DNA of 7,616 bases from Pseudomonadota bacterium. GTDB lineage: Bacteria; Pseudomonadota; Alphaproteobacteria; Parvibaculales; Parvibaculaceae. The DNA is taken from the NCBI GenBank assembly GCA_021780275.1, contig JAJXZC010000819.1, forward strand, positions 1-7,616, in the 5' to 3' direction. Positions 1 through 5,594 of this stretch are shown here, piece by piece (the first letter of the stretch is position 1; each line of letters starts with the position of its first letter). A program made the translations under genes and the position numbers. The notes beneath the pieces are model-generated. The model had not been told where the DNA came from. It worked only from the letters and a program-made list of their open reading frames with translations, and ran no database searches.

Positions 1-502
1 AGAGAAGGTCGAGAACCTGCCTCGCTCCAAAGGCCACGATGTTGCGATGCGAGTTCGATACGCCCGGCAGGTTTGCGGTCGCGGCAGCCCACCATTCCCC
101 TGCCAGCACCGCTGCCTCGGCAAAATAATTGAACGGCATATGCCGCCAGCTCTCGTCGCTGAAACGATGGTCTGTCGCCGCCGGACTATCCCACTGCGAT
201 GGTGTGAAAAGCTGCATCCATTTATGCGCCGCGTCTTGGGCAAGCGCGACGCGGCGTCCCGGCGCATTGGCAAGATGCAACGCCCAATCGAGATAGGCGA
301 GAAGCAGCGATATCGTCGAAAGCGAGGACGTCAGCGGTGCTTCGCGGGCATGCAGCAAACGGTCGAGGTGATCTTCTCTGCCGCTGCTGGAAACGTCCGG
401 CGTTTCGGTTTCCGGTTGCGAAACTGAAGCGGGAGAATGGGCGGCCTGTCCGGCATTCGCAACATCGCTTCTTTTTTCGACGAGATCGATGACGTCCGGC
501 AT
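1..502 (-). CDS. phaC: PHA synthase (poly-3-hydroxyalkanoate polymerase), N-terminal part, cut by window edge
   Basis: The enzyme polymerises (R)-3-hydroxyacyl-CoA into polyhydroxyalkanoate at the surface of storage granules. Only the first 167 residues are in the window; the catalytic alpha/beta-hydrolase domain with its Cys-Asp-His triad would lie beyond position 1. Residues 1-44 are a variable, polar leader. Residues about 45-90 (LDRLLHAREAPLTSS, then LAYLDWALHLANAPGRR) match the PHBC_N domain as I know it. Residues from about 110 (DHRFSDESWRHMPFNYFAEA, then the NIVAFGARQ stretch) match the start of the PhaC_N domain. The ATG at 502-500 has GGAG eight bases upstream, and the protein starts in the right place relative to the family. 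It diverges from the phasin-like gene at 632, which supports a PHA locus. The synthase class cannot be settled from this fragment. Confidence 0.88.
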   Translation of the reverse strand, partial: MPDVIDLVEKRSDVANAGQAAHSPASVSQPETETPDVSSSGREDHLDRLLHAREAPLTSSLSTISLLLAYLDWALHLANAPGRRVALAQDAAHKWMQLFTPSQWDSPAATDHRFSDESWRHMPFNYFAEAAVLAGEWWAAATANLPGVSNSHRNIVAFGARQVLDLL

Positions 503-559
503 CGGAATCGCTCCAAGATTTTGATGCGGGATCAATAAATGCAGCGCACAACGAAAGAA

Positions 560-573
560 TTGATCGAGGTCAA
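560..573. promoter_or_regulatory. Fnr/FixK-type box between phaC and the phasin-like gene
   Basis: TTGAT-CGAG-GTCAA matches nine of the ten defined bases of the Fnr/FixK consensus TTGAT-N4-ATCAA and fits the looser FixK pattern TTG(A/C)-N6-(T/G)CAA. Its centre (566.5) lies about 64 bp from the phaC start and about 65 bp from the phasin start, so it could serve either gene. A FixK-type protein is encoded 1.1 kb away. I do not see a convincing -10 hexamer at the distance expected for class II activation, so the transcription start sites are open. Confidence 0.6.
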
Positions 574-595
574 ACCCTGTATCAGGCGTTCGTGT

Positions 596-613
596 CTTTC
601 TTGTAAAAGAAAG
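596..613 (+). repeat. Small inverted repeat in the phasin leader
   Basis: CTTTCTT-GTAA-AAGAAAG is a perfect 7-bp inverted repeat with a 4-base loop, ending eight bases before the phasin ribosome binding site. As RNA it would be a weak, AU-rich hairpin. It may also be an operator half-pair. Function unknown. Confidence 0.35.
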
Positions 614-631
614 CTGAATCTGGAGGACGAC

Positions 632-1042
632 ATGGTTGACCCGACAAAAATCACGACCGACCTATCGGCTTTTCGCGCCGATCTTCCCTTCCACCTGCTG
701 GAGACGCAGAAACAGACGACGAAATTCTTCTCCGACCTCAACGACCTGACGAGCAAGACGCTACGCGGGATTTTCGAAAGCCAAACTGAATTGCTTCAGC
801 TTAGCGCGCATCAGGCATTCAAAGCCTTTCTTCTGCCGAAGCCGGGCGAGGAGCCGAGCGCCGCCGCTTGCGGCTATTGCCGGCAATTGCACGAAGAGAG
901 CGATCGGATTGTTGCGCAGGCGCGCGCCTTGAACGATGTCGTCCGTAATTACGGTTGGGGTCTGCTCGAACTCTATGTCGAGAATTACCGCAAGAGCGTC
1001 GCAAAGGCGGCACCAGCGGCGGCGACCGTCGAATCGCCTTGA
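632..1042 (+). CDS. Phasin-like PHA granule protein (136 aa)
   Basis: Phasins coat polyhydroxyalkanoate granules and control their number and size. The protein has no signal peptide or membrane segment. It is largely helical and amphipathic (QKQTTKFFSDLNDLTSKTLR, residues 26-45, and DRIVAQARALNDVVRNYGWG, 91-110) and ends in an alanine-rich tail (about 123-131), both common in phasins. Length is typical or slightly short for the family. I chose the ATG at 632 because GGAGG lies seven bases upstream (622-626... GAC spacer); the frame is open back to 539, but those extra 31 residues cover the intergenic regulatory sequence and have no phasin character. It is transcribed away from phaC, which is the strongest support for the call. 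Odd: a CGYC motif (Cys80, Cys83) sits in the middle, unusual for a phasin. The family call rests on composition and context, so an unknown small protein remains possible. Confidence 0.66.
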   Translation: MVDPTKITTDLSAFRADLPFHLLETQKQTTKFFSDLNDLTSKTLRGIFESQTELLQLSAHQAFKAFLLPKPGEEPSAAACGYCRQLHEESDRIVAQARALNDVVRNYGWGLLELYVENYRKSVAKAAPAAATVESP

Positions 1043-1067
1043 GCAAAGCGCCGTTGCCGAAGGGCTG

Positions 1068-1091
1068 GAGCGATCGCCGTTTTGGCCGCTC
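1068..1091. terminator. Possible hairpin between convergent phasin and nitroreductase genes
   Basis: GAGCG and CGCTC (1068-1072 and 1087-1091) pair, with an inner GCC/GGC pair and a GTTTT loop, leaving a 3-base bulge. It fills the 48-bp gap between two converging genes, where a two-way terminator would be expected. No T-run follows on either strand, so this is a weak call. Confidence 0.25.
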
Positions 1092-1648
1092 TAATCGAGC
1101 CACTTGATCAGCGGCGGCTTACGCGGCACTGCGGGCACCGGCGCGCGCGGGTGCCCGACAATGATCGGCGCGACGGCCTGGAAGCCCGAGGCCAACTCGA
1201 TGCCACGCCTGCCCTCCTCCGTCTCCAGCCATCGCTGGGCAAAACCGATCCAGCATGTTCCGAGCCCCTGGGCGCAAGCGGCCAACATCAGATTCTCGGC
1301 TGCGAGGCTCGCATCTTCGATAGCCCAATCACCGAATTTCGCGGCAATGACGATCAGCGCGGGCGCATGATAAAAAATGTGAAAGGCCGGATCGGTCAAA
1401 TGTTGCCGCATCTGCGCCAAGCCGTCCCGGCCATCGATCAGGCCCACCATGTGAGTCTTGGCTGCGGCAGAGATACGATCGAGAAGCGCCTGGTCGCGAA
1501 TAATCGTGAAATGCCAAGGCTGAGCATTTATGGCGCTCGGCGCCGCGGTCGCCGCCGCAACCAATTGCGTCAAGACATCCAACTGGACGGGCGTTTCGAG
1601 GTAATCGCGAACCGCCCGGCGCGCGTAAATGGCCTCCATGACATCCAT
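1091..1648 (-). CDS. Nitroreductase-family FMN oxidoreductase (185 aa)
   Basis: Members are cytosolic flavoenzymes, usually homodimers, that use NAD(P)H to reduce nitro groups, quinones or other acceptors; the substrate here cannot be read from sequence. The fold is clear: an N-terminal RRAVRDY segment (residues 10-16) that contacts FMN phosphate, APSAINAQPW (36-45), a mid-protein helix EDASLAAENLMLAACAQGLG (111-130), and GTCWIGF (130-136). The length is normal for the compact members of the family. The ATG at 1648 has GGGAGG six bases upstream; a second Met four codons in is a less likely start. It lies 18 bp behind the fixK-like gene on the same strand with no terminator between, so co-transcription and oxygen control are likely. 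That pairing suggests a role in redox balance under low oxygen, which is inference. Confidence 0.85.
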   Translation of the reverse strand: MDVMEAIYARRAVRDYLETPVQLDVLTQLVAAATAAPSAINAQPWHFTIIRDQALLDRISAAAKTHMVGLIDGRDGLAQMRQHLTDPAFHIFYHAPALIVIAAKFGDWAIEDASLAAENLMLAACAQGLGTCWIGFAQRWLETEEGRRGIELASGFQAVAPIIVGHPRAPVPAVPRKPPLIKWLD

Positions 1649-1666
1649 TTCCGCCTCCCAATATGA

Positions 1667-2344
1667 TCAGGCGTTCAGATCGCGCAACGCCTGGAGATTG
1701 GTCAGCCGAATTTGCCGTGCGACCGGCATGTCGATCAACCGATCGCGCTCCAATTGAGACAGCGTGCGCGAGACGGTTTCGATCGTAAGGCCGAGGTAGT
1801 CGGCGATGTCCTGCCGCGTCATCGCCAGACTCACGATCTTGCGGTCCGCAGATTGGTCGGCCCAATCGACAAGAAAGGCTGCGACTTTCTCTAAAGCGCT
1901 GCGCCGGCCAAGCAGAAGCGCATGTTCCTGTGTCTGCGCGACGCGGCGCAAGAGATGATCGAAAAGCTGAATGCCCGTACCACCCGCTATCGCGGCATCG
2001 ACGCCGCGCCGGCGGTAGGAGATCAGCGTACAGTCGGAAACTGCCTCGGCGGAGAGACTGTGCTCGGCGTCGCCTTCGATACCGAAAATATCGCCAGCCC
2101 GATAAAAGGCATCGATCTGGCGGCGGCCGTCGCTTAGAAATTTGCACGTCCGAACGACACCGGAAACGACTTTATAAAAGGCCATCGCGGTCGCCCCTTC
2201 GGCATAAATCTCGCGGTCCTGCGCGAAATTGACAACCGTCCCCGCCGCCTCAAGGCCGCCGACCTCATGGCCCTCGGCAAACTTGGCTTGCATGAACGCA
2301 GGTGCCGGCACGCGATCAAAACTATAAGCAAGCTGCCCACCCAT
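1667..2344 (-). CDS. fixK: FixK-type Crp/Fnr-family transcription regulator (225 aa)
   Basis: A cyclic-nucleotide-fold regulator that binds Fnr-type boxes and activates genes for microaerobic life. Residues about 30-115 form the beta-roll effector domain (DREIYAEG, then GDIFGIEG), followed by the dimer helix (about 125-160) and a winged helix-turn-helix (about 174-220). The recognition helix reads GLTIETVSRTL, with Glu189, Ser192 and Arg193 in the E-xx-S-R arrangement that reads TTGAT half-sites. It has only two cysteines (67 and 105) and no N-terminal Cys cluster, so it should not carry the oxygen-sensing iron-sulfur cluster of Fnr; this is the FixK pattern, in which control comes from FixJ at transcription. 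GAGGAGG lies five bases before the ATG at 2344. The neighbours fixJ and fixL strongly support the name. NnrR- or DNR-like roles are less likely. Confidence 0.86.
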   Translation of the reverse strand: MGGQLAYSFDRVPAPAFMQAKFAEGHEVGGLEAAGTVVNFAQDREIYAEGATAMAFYKVVSGVVRTCKFLSDGRRQIDAFYRAGDIFGIEGDAEHSLSAEAVSDCTLISYRRRGVDAAIAGGTGIQLFDHLLRRVAQTQEHALLLGRRSALEKVAAFLVDWADQSADRKIVSLAMTRQDIADYLGLTIETVSRTLSQLERDRLIDMPVARQIRLTNLQALRDLNA

Positions 2345-2349
2345 GTGAT

Positions 2350-2380
2350 CCTCCTCAACCGCTTTGAAGCTGAGGGGAGG
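2350..2380 (-). promoter_or_regulatory. Hairpin that could hide the fixK ribosome binding site
   Basis: On the minus strand CCTCCCCTCA (2380-2371) can pair with TGAGGAGG (2357-2350), giving an 8-bp stem with a 2-base bulge and a 13-base loop. The 3' arm contains the Shine-Dalgarno sequence of fixK. If it forms, it would limit translation of the regulator. Seen as sequence complementarity only. Confidence 0.3.
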
Positions 2381-2410
2381 CTAACCGGGCGCGGCGCGGA
2401 CCGAAATTGC

Positions 2411-2437
2411 GTTAGGTCCTAGGGGATTTTACGTAAC
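2411..2437 (-). promoter_or_regulatory. Candidate FixJ binding site upstream of fixK
   Basis: The region contains the 8-bp palindrome TTACGTAA (2429-2436). Read towards fixK it continues as GTTACGTAAAATCCCCTA, then a CCTAGG palindrome (2418-2423) and TAAC closing against the opening GTTA. I recall TACGTA-like cores followed by a C-rich block in alphaproteobacterial FixJ sites, but not the exact consensus. The palindrome is about 85 bp before the fixK start, a fitting place for a response-regulator site upstream of -35. It is the most palindromic part of the 106-bp gap between fixK and the receiver gene. Confidence 0.42.
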
Positions 2438-2450
2438 GGGGAGGTCCGCG

Positions 2451-2831
2451 CTAGTGCGGGCGGCCGAGAGCAGTGTGGATATTTTCGAGCAAGGCGCTGT
2501 CGGACAATGGTTTTTCGAGGACTTGCAGGACTCCCACGCCAGCTGCACGACGCAGCAGGGAAAGATCGACATTGCTCGTAATTAGAATGACCGGCAATCC
2601 GCTTCCCCTGGCCGCGAGATGCGCCAACACTTCAAAGCCGTCCATCGTCGGCATCCGATAATCGAGAACGAGACAACGCGCCCGCTCAAGGTCCGGATGC
2701 GTCAGCAACTCACGGCCCTCCGCACAGACACGCACCGCAAACCCCTCAAGCTCCAGTGAAAACTTGAGCGATTCGCGTACCCCCTCGTCGTCGTCGAGGA
2801 CGAGGACGATATCCCTCCCGTCTTCTTTCAT
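2451..2831 (-). CDS. Receiver-only response regulator, possibly FixT-like (126 aa)
   Basis: A single receiver domain with no output domain. The phosphorylation pocket is intact: acidic Asp13-Asp15 (LVLDDDEGVRESL), phospho-acceptor Asp57 (VLDYRMPTMDGFE), Thr85 (ILITSN) and Lys107 (EKPLSD). Such proteins act by binding a kinase or by draining phosphate from it. Its place between fixJ and fixK, and an Fnr/FixK box upstream, recall FixT, the FixK-induced inhibitor of FixL; in Caulobacter FixT is receiver-like. Here the pocket is complete, so phosphotransfer from FixL is possible. Cys36 and Cys53 are present. I chose the ATG at 2831: a longer frame opens at 2903 but its extra 24 residues would cover the FixK box. 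The ribosome binding site before 2831 is weak (GGGA). Co-transcription with fixJ (97-bp gap) is also possible. Confidence 0.78.
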   Translation of the reverse strand: MKEDGRDIVLVLDDDEGVRESLKFSLELEGFAVRVCAEGRELLTHPDLERARCLVLDYRMPTMDGFEVLAHLAARGSGLPVILITSNVDLSLLRRAAGVGVLQVLEKPLSDSALLENIHTALGRPH

Positions 2832-2854
2832 GGTCGCATCCCAATTAAAATTGC

Positions 2855-2860
2855 ATTTTA
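2855..2860 (-). promoter_or_regulatory. Possible -10 element of the receiver gene
   Basis: TAAAAT on the minus strand matches five of six bases of TATAAT. It is centred 39 bp from the centre of the FixK box upstream, somewhat farther than in a standard class II promoter, so the pairing is uncertain. Confidence 0.3.
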
Positions 2861-2889
2861 CACATTGGATGCGAAACGAAAGAGAAACA

Positions 2890-2903
2890 TTGATGTAGCG
2901 CAA
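2890..2903. promoter_or_regulatory. Fnr/FixK-type box upstream of the receiver gene
   Basis: TTGAT-GTAG-CGCAA matches eight of ten defined bases of TTGAT-N4-ATCAA and fits the FixK pattern TTG(A/C)-N6-(T/G)CAA on both strands. It lies 59 bp before the receiver start codon in the gap after fixJ. This predicts activation of the receiver gene by the FixK protein encoded downstream. Confidence 0.65.
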
Positions 2904-2928
2904 AGCACCGGCTGCGCGCCATTTAGGC

Positions 2929-3549
2929 CTAGGCGCCCGGCAGTACTTTTGCCGTCAGCGCCATCCGCACCAGACTCGACAGGCTGCCTGCGCCCATCTT
3001 GGCCATGATATTGGCGCGATGCACTTCGACGGTGCGCGGGCTCAGCTTCAGGTCATAGGCAATCGTCTTGTTCGGATAGCCGGCGAGCAAGCCGTCGAGC
3101 ACTTCGCGCTCGCGAGGGGACAGTTGATCGAGCTTGGCGCTGATTTCCACCCGCTCCGCCCGCCGGTCGCTTGCGGCTTCGTAACCGTCGAGCGCGATGC
3201 GAATGGCATGCAACAAAACTTCGTCGTCGAACGGCTTTTCGATGAAATCCGCGGCGCCGGCCTTCATCGCCTCGACGGCCAGCGGCACGTCGGCATGGCC
3301 GGTGATGATGATGACCGGCAGATTGACGCCGAGTTCGCGCAATTTGCGCAAAAGCTGCAGGCCGTCGATGCCCGGCATGCGGACATCACTGACGATGCAA
3401 CCCGGCTGCAGCGTCTCGCGGGCGGCCAGAAAGGCGCTCCCCGATTCATAGACGCGCACGGCAAGCCCGGCCGTCGCCAGCACGAAGGCCAGCGAATGCC
3501 GAACCGCCTCGTCGTCGTCGATGACATGGACTACGGCGCTAGTCGGCAT
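2929..3549 (-). CDS. fixJ: FixJ response regulator, NarL/LuxR type (206 aa)
   Basis: The partner of FixL: when phosphorylated it dimerises and activates fixK. Receiver domain, residues 1-120: Asp11-Asp12 ([12 protein letters not shown]), phospho-acceptor Asp55 ([12 protein letters not shown]), Thr83 ([12 protein letters not shown]) and Lys105 (EKPFDDE). A short linker leads to a LuxR-type helix-turn-helix at about 140-200 ([20 protein letters not shown], then [17 protein letters not shown]). The size is that of FixJ. I chose ATG 3549 since the protein then begins just ahead of the receiver domain, as in known FixJ proteins, and GAGGA lies eight bases upstream; two earlier in-frame ATGs (3570, 3564) lack a ribosome site. 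The start overlaps the end of fixL by 11 bp, which points to translational coupling. A FixJ site is expected and a candidate is seen upstream of fixK. Confidence 0.92.
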   Translation of the reverse strand: MPTSAVVHVIDDDEAVRHSLAFVLATAGLAVRVYESGSAFLAARETLQPGCIVSDVRMPGIDGLQLLRKLRELGVNLPVIIITGHADVPLAVEAMKAGAADFIEKPFDDEVLLHAIRIALDGYEAASDRRAERVEISAKLDQLSPREREVLDGLLAGYPNKTIAYDLKLSPRTVEVHRANIMAKMGAGSLSSLVRMALTAKVLPGA

Positions 3550-5395
3550 CGCGGACGTCCTCATTGCCAAAAGTCTTGAGTGTCATTCGGAAGATGGTGC
3601 CCCCGCCAGGATTCGGCTCGGCCCAGAGTCGGCCACCATGCGATTCGATGATGGTCCGCGAAATCGAAAGCCCGACTCCCATGCCATGCCGTTTCGTCGT
3701 GATAAAGGGCTGGAAGAGCTGCGCCGCGATGTCTGGGGCGATGCCCGGCCCCGTATCAGCCACATCGATCCTGATCGTCTCATTGTCCAATCGATGGGTC
3801 GAGACTGTCAATTCGCGGCGCTCGCAATCCTGCATGGCCTCGACCGCGTTGCGCATCAAATTCAGGAGAACTTGCTGTACTTGGATCTTGGACGCGAGAA
3901 CAAAGGCCGCCTGCGGATCGAAGGCGAAGTCGGTATGCACCCCCAATTCCTTGACGCCCACGAGGGCCAAGGCGCTTGCCTCTTCAATCAGCCGGGGCAG
4001 ATTTTCGAGTTGCCGCTCGCTTTCGCCGCGGGCGACGAATTCGCGCAAATGCCGGATGATCTGCCCCGCCCGCAGCGCCTGCTCGGCGGCGCGCTCCAAC
4101 GCCTCGCGCGCCCTGGGAACCGCGTCGCTCTGGCCGGTATCTAGCAACCGCCGGCCGCCCTTCAGATAATTGGCGATGGCCGTCAGCGGCTGGTTCAATT
4201 CGTGCGCGAGCGTCGAGGCCATTTCGCCGAGCGCGGTGAAGCGGGACATATGGATCAGCTCGGACTGCAATTCCTGCAGCCGGCGCTCGGCCTGCTGGCG
4301 CTCGGTCAAGTCCCGCACGAAGCCGGTGAAGAAGCGTCGCTCTCCGGAGCGCACTTCGCCCACCGACAGTTCGATCGGAAAGGTCGCGCCGTCCTTGCGA
4401 CGGCCGACGACAATCCGGCGAATGCCGATGATGTGCCTCTCGCCTGTCCGCATATAGCGTTCGAGATAGGCGTCGTGCTGCTCGTGATAAGGCGAGGGCA
4501 TCAGCATGCGGACATTGCGGCCGAGCGCCTCGGAAGCCTTGTAGCCAAAGAGCCGTTCGGCCGCGATGCTGAAGGATTGGATCGTCCCGGCCGTATCGAT
4601 GACGATCATGGCATCCGGCACGGTATCGAGGACCGATTGCAGATGCGCCTCGCGTTCGGCGAGCGCGCTCTGAGAATATTTGATCGCGGTAATATCGCGG
4701 GCGACCTTCGAAGCGCCGACGATCTTGCCTTGCGGGTCTTGCAACGGCGAGACGGTCAGCGAAACATCGATGATTGTACCATCCTTGCGCTGGCGGCGTG
4801 TCTCGAAATGGTCGATCTTCTCGCCTGCCTTGAGGCGCGCGAGAGTCGAGGCATCGTTTTCTTTTTGACCGTCCGGCTGGAGAATCGCGACGGATTGGCC
4901 AACGATCTCCTCGGGCCTGTAGCCGAAAATCGTTTCCGCGCCGCTGTTCCAGTCGGTGATGATGCCGTCGAGCGTGGTGCCGATGATCGCATCGTCGGAG
5001 GAAGCGGCGATCGCCGCGAGGCGCAGGGTGGTCTCGTTCGGCGGCGCATGGATGTCGATCACAATACCCTGGAGGGCAGCGGCGTCGGCGCGGCCGCGCA
5101 TGCGCCGCCAACGATCCTTGCCGCCCGAGGCGAGGCGGAAATCCGCCTCCCAAACCGCATCCGCGCGGGCCCGGCGGAACGAAAGATCGAAAGTCTGCTG
5201 GTCGTCGGTGTGCAGAAGCGCCAGAAAATCCGAATAGGAAACCTCAAGCGCCGGCGCGCCGAGAAGCGCGCGGGCGCTGGCAGACAGGCGAAAACCGCTG
5301 GGCGCCCCGTCCCAGCGCCAAAGGCCGACGCCGCCGGCCTCGAGCGCCTTCAGGCTGTCTTGTTCCGATATGGCCTCGGCGGCATCCGCAGCCAT
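3539..5395 (-). CDS. fixL: FixL oxygen-sensor histidine kinase with three PAS domains (618 aa)
   Basis: A soluble haem kinase that is off with oxygen bound and phosphorylates FixJ when oxygen falls. Order: PAS1 (about 16-118, GVGLWRWDG), PAS2 (about 125-240, [20 protein letters not shown]), haem PAS3 (about 250-368, [15 protein letters not shown]), HisKA (about 385-455) and HATPase (about 500-610). In PAS3, His307 (QHDAYLERY) matches the haem ligand and Arg327 (IIGIRRIV) the oxygen-contacting Arg220 of Bradyrhizobium FixL. Phospho-acceptor His398 is in [16 protein letters not shown] box Asn516; DTGPG at 547-551; GMGVGLS at 571-577. No membrane segment is visible. Bradyrhizobium FixL has two PAS domains, so PAS2 is extra. 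I chose ATG 5395, which has GGAG five bases upstream and puts PAS1 at the expected distance. The frame opens at ATG 5500 (653 aa) without a ribosome site. Stop overlaps fixJ. Confidence 0.92.
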   Translation of the reverse strand: MAADAAEAISEQDSLKALEAGGVGLWRWDGAPSGFRLSASARALLGAPALEVSYSDFLALLHTDDQQTFDLSFRRARADAVWEADFRLASGGKDRWRRMRGRADAAALQGIVIDIHAPPNETTLRLAAIAASSDDAIIGTTLDGIITDWNSGAETIFGYRPEEIVGQSVAILQPDGQKENDASTLARLKAGEKIDHFETRRQRKDGTIIDVSLTVSPLQDPQGKIVGASKVARDITAIKYSQSALAEREAHLQSVLDTVPDAMIVIDTAGTIQSFSIAAERLFGYKASEALGRNVRMLMPSPYHEQHDAYLERYMRTGERHIIGIRRIVVGRRKDGATFPIELSVGEVRSGERRFFTGFVRDLTERQQAERRLQELQSELIHMSRFTALGEMASTLAHELNQPLTAIANYLKGGRRLLDTGQSDAVPRAREALERAAEQALRAGQIIRHLREFVARGESERQLENLPRLIEEASALALVGVKELGVHTDFAFDPQAAFVLASKIQVQQVLLNLMRNAVEAMQDCERRELTVSTHRLDNETIRIDVADTGPGIAPDIAAQLFQPFITTKRHGMGVGLSISRTIIESHGGRLWAEPNPGGGTIFRMTLKTFGNEDVRDAD

Positions 5396-5594
5396 TAAAA
5401 CTCCATCAGACCCAACGCTCCGGCTCCGCTTATAGCGCAGGATGCGGTCGACGATGAATAGGGCCGTTTGCCTCGCTCGGGGCTTGGCCAAGTCGAGCAT
5501 ACCGGGCGTTTCGATTTGTTATATTTGCGCAAAATACGCGGCGCAGTGCAAATTTGACCTCGCCGGGCCAGTCGCTCGATGCGCGGTGCGTGAG
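5396..5594. other. Intergenic region between fixL and the MarR-family gene
   Basis: This 199-bp gap should hold the fixL promoter; both flanking genes are on the minus strand. Two perfect palindromes are visible: TTTGCGCAAA (5524-5533) and CTTGGCCAAG (5483-5492). On the minus strand the first is followed at once by TATAAC, a possible -10. A second TTTGCAC copy lies 21 bp upstream of it, so TTTGC(A/G)C is repeated in the same orientation. I find no Fnr/FixK box and no clear -35. If fixL starts at 5500 instead of 5395, positions 5396-5500 would be coding and the CTTGGCCAAG palindrome would be inside the gene. Confidence 0.45.

Noticed and set aside
47..427. A 126-residue open frame on the plus strand
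   Set aside because: It is antisense to the recognised N-terminal part of phaC and has a basic, domain-free composition.
540..548. TGC-AGC-GCA as a PhaR-type operator
   Set aside because: TGC-N3-GCA is too short to stand out in GC-rich DNA and no phaR gene is in the window.
539..631. Upstream extension of the phasin-like gene to ATG 539
   Set aside because: It would cover the FixK box and a hairpin, and the ATG at 632 has a good ribosome site.
1329..2147. A 272-residue open frame on the minus strand overlapping fixK and the nitroreductase
   Set aside because: It is out of frame with both recognised genes, is extremely Arg-rich and has no family features.
2786..2815. GTCGTCGTCGTCGAGGACGAGG as a microsatellite-like repeat
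   Set aside because: It encodes the acidic Asp-Asp-Asp-Glu pocket of the receiver; fixJ has the same codons at the same place for the same reason.
2916..2936. GCGCC/GGCGC inverted repeat at the end of fixJ as a terminator
   Set aside because: The stem is only 5 bp with an 11-base loop, overlaps the stop codon and has no T-run.
4202..5398. A 398-residue open frame on the plus strand across fixL
   Set aside because: It is antisense to a fully conserved sensor kinase; its residues are rich in Arg, Gly and Ala, as expected of a complementary frame in GC-rich DNA, and it shows no domain.
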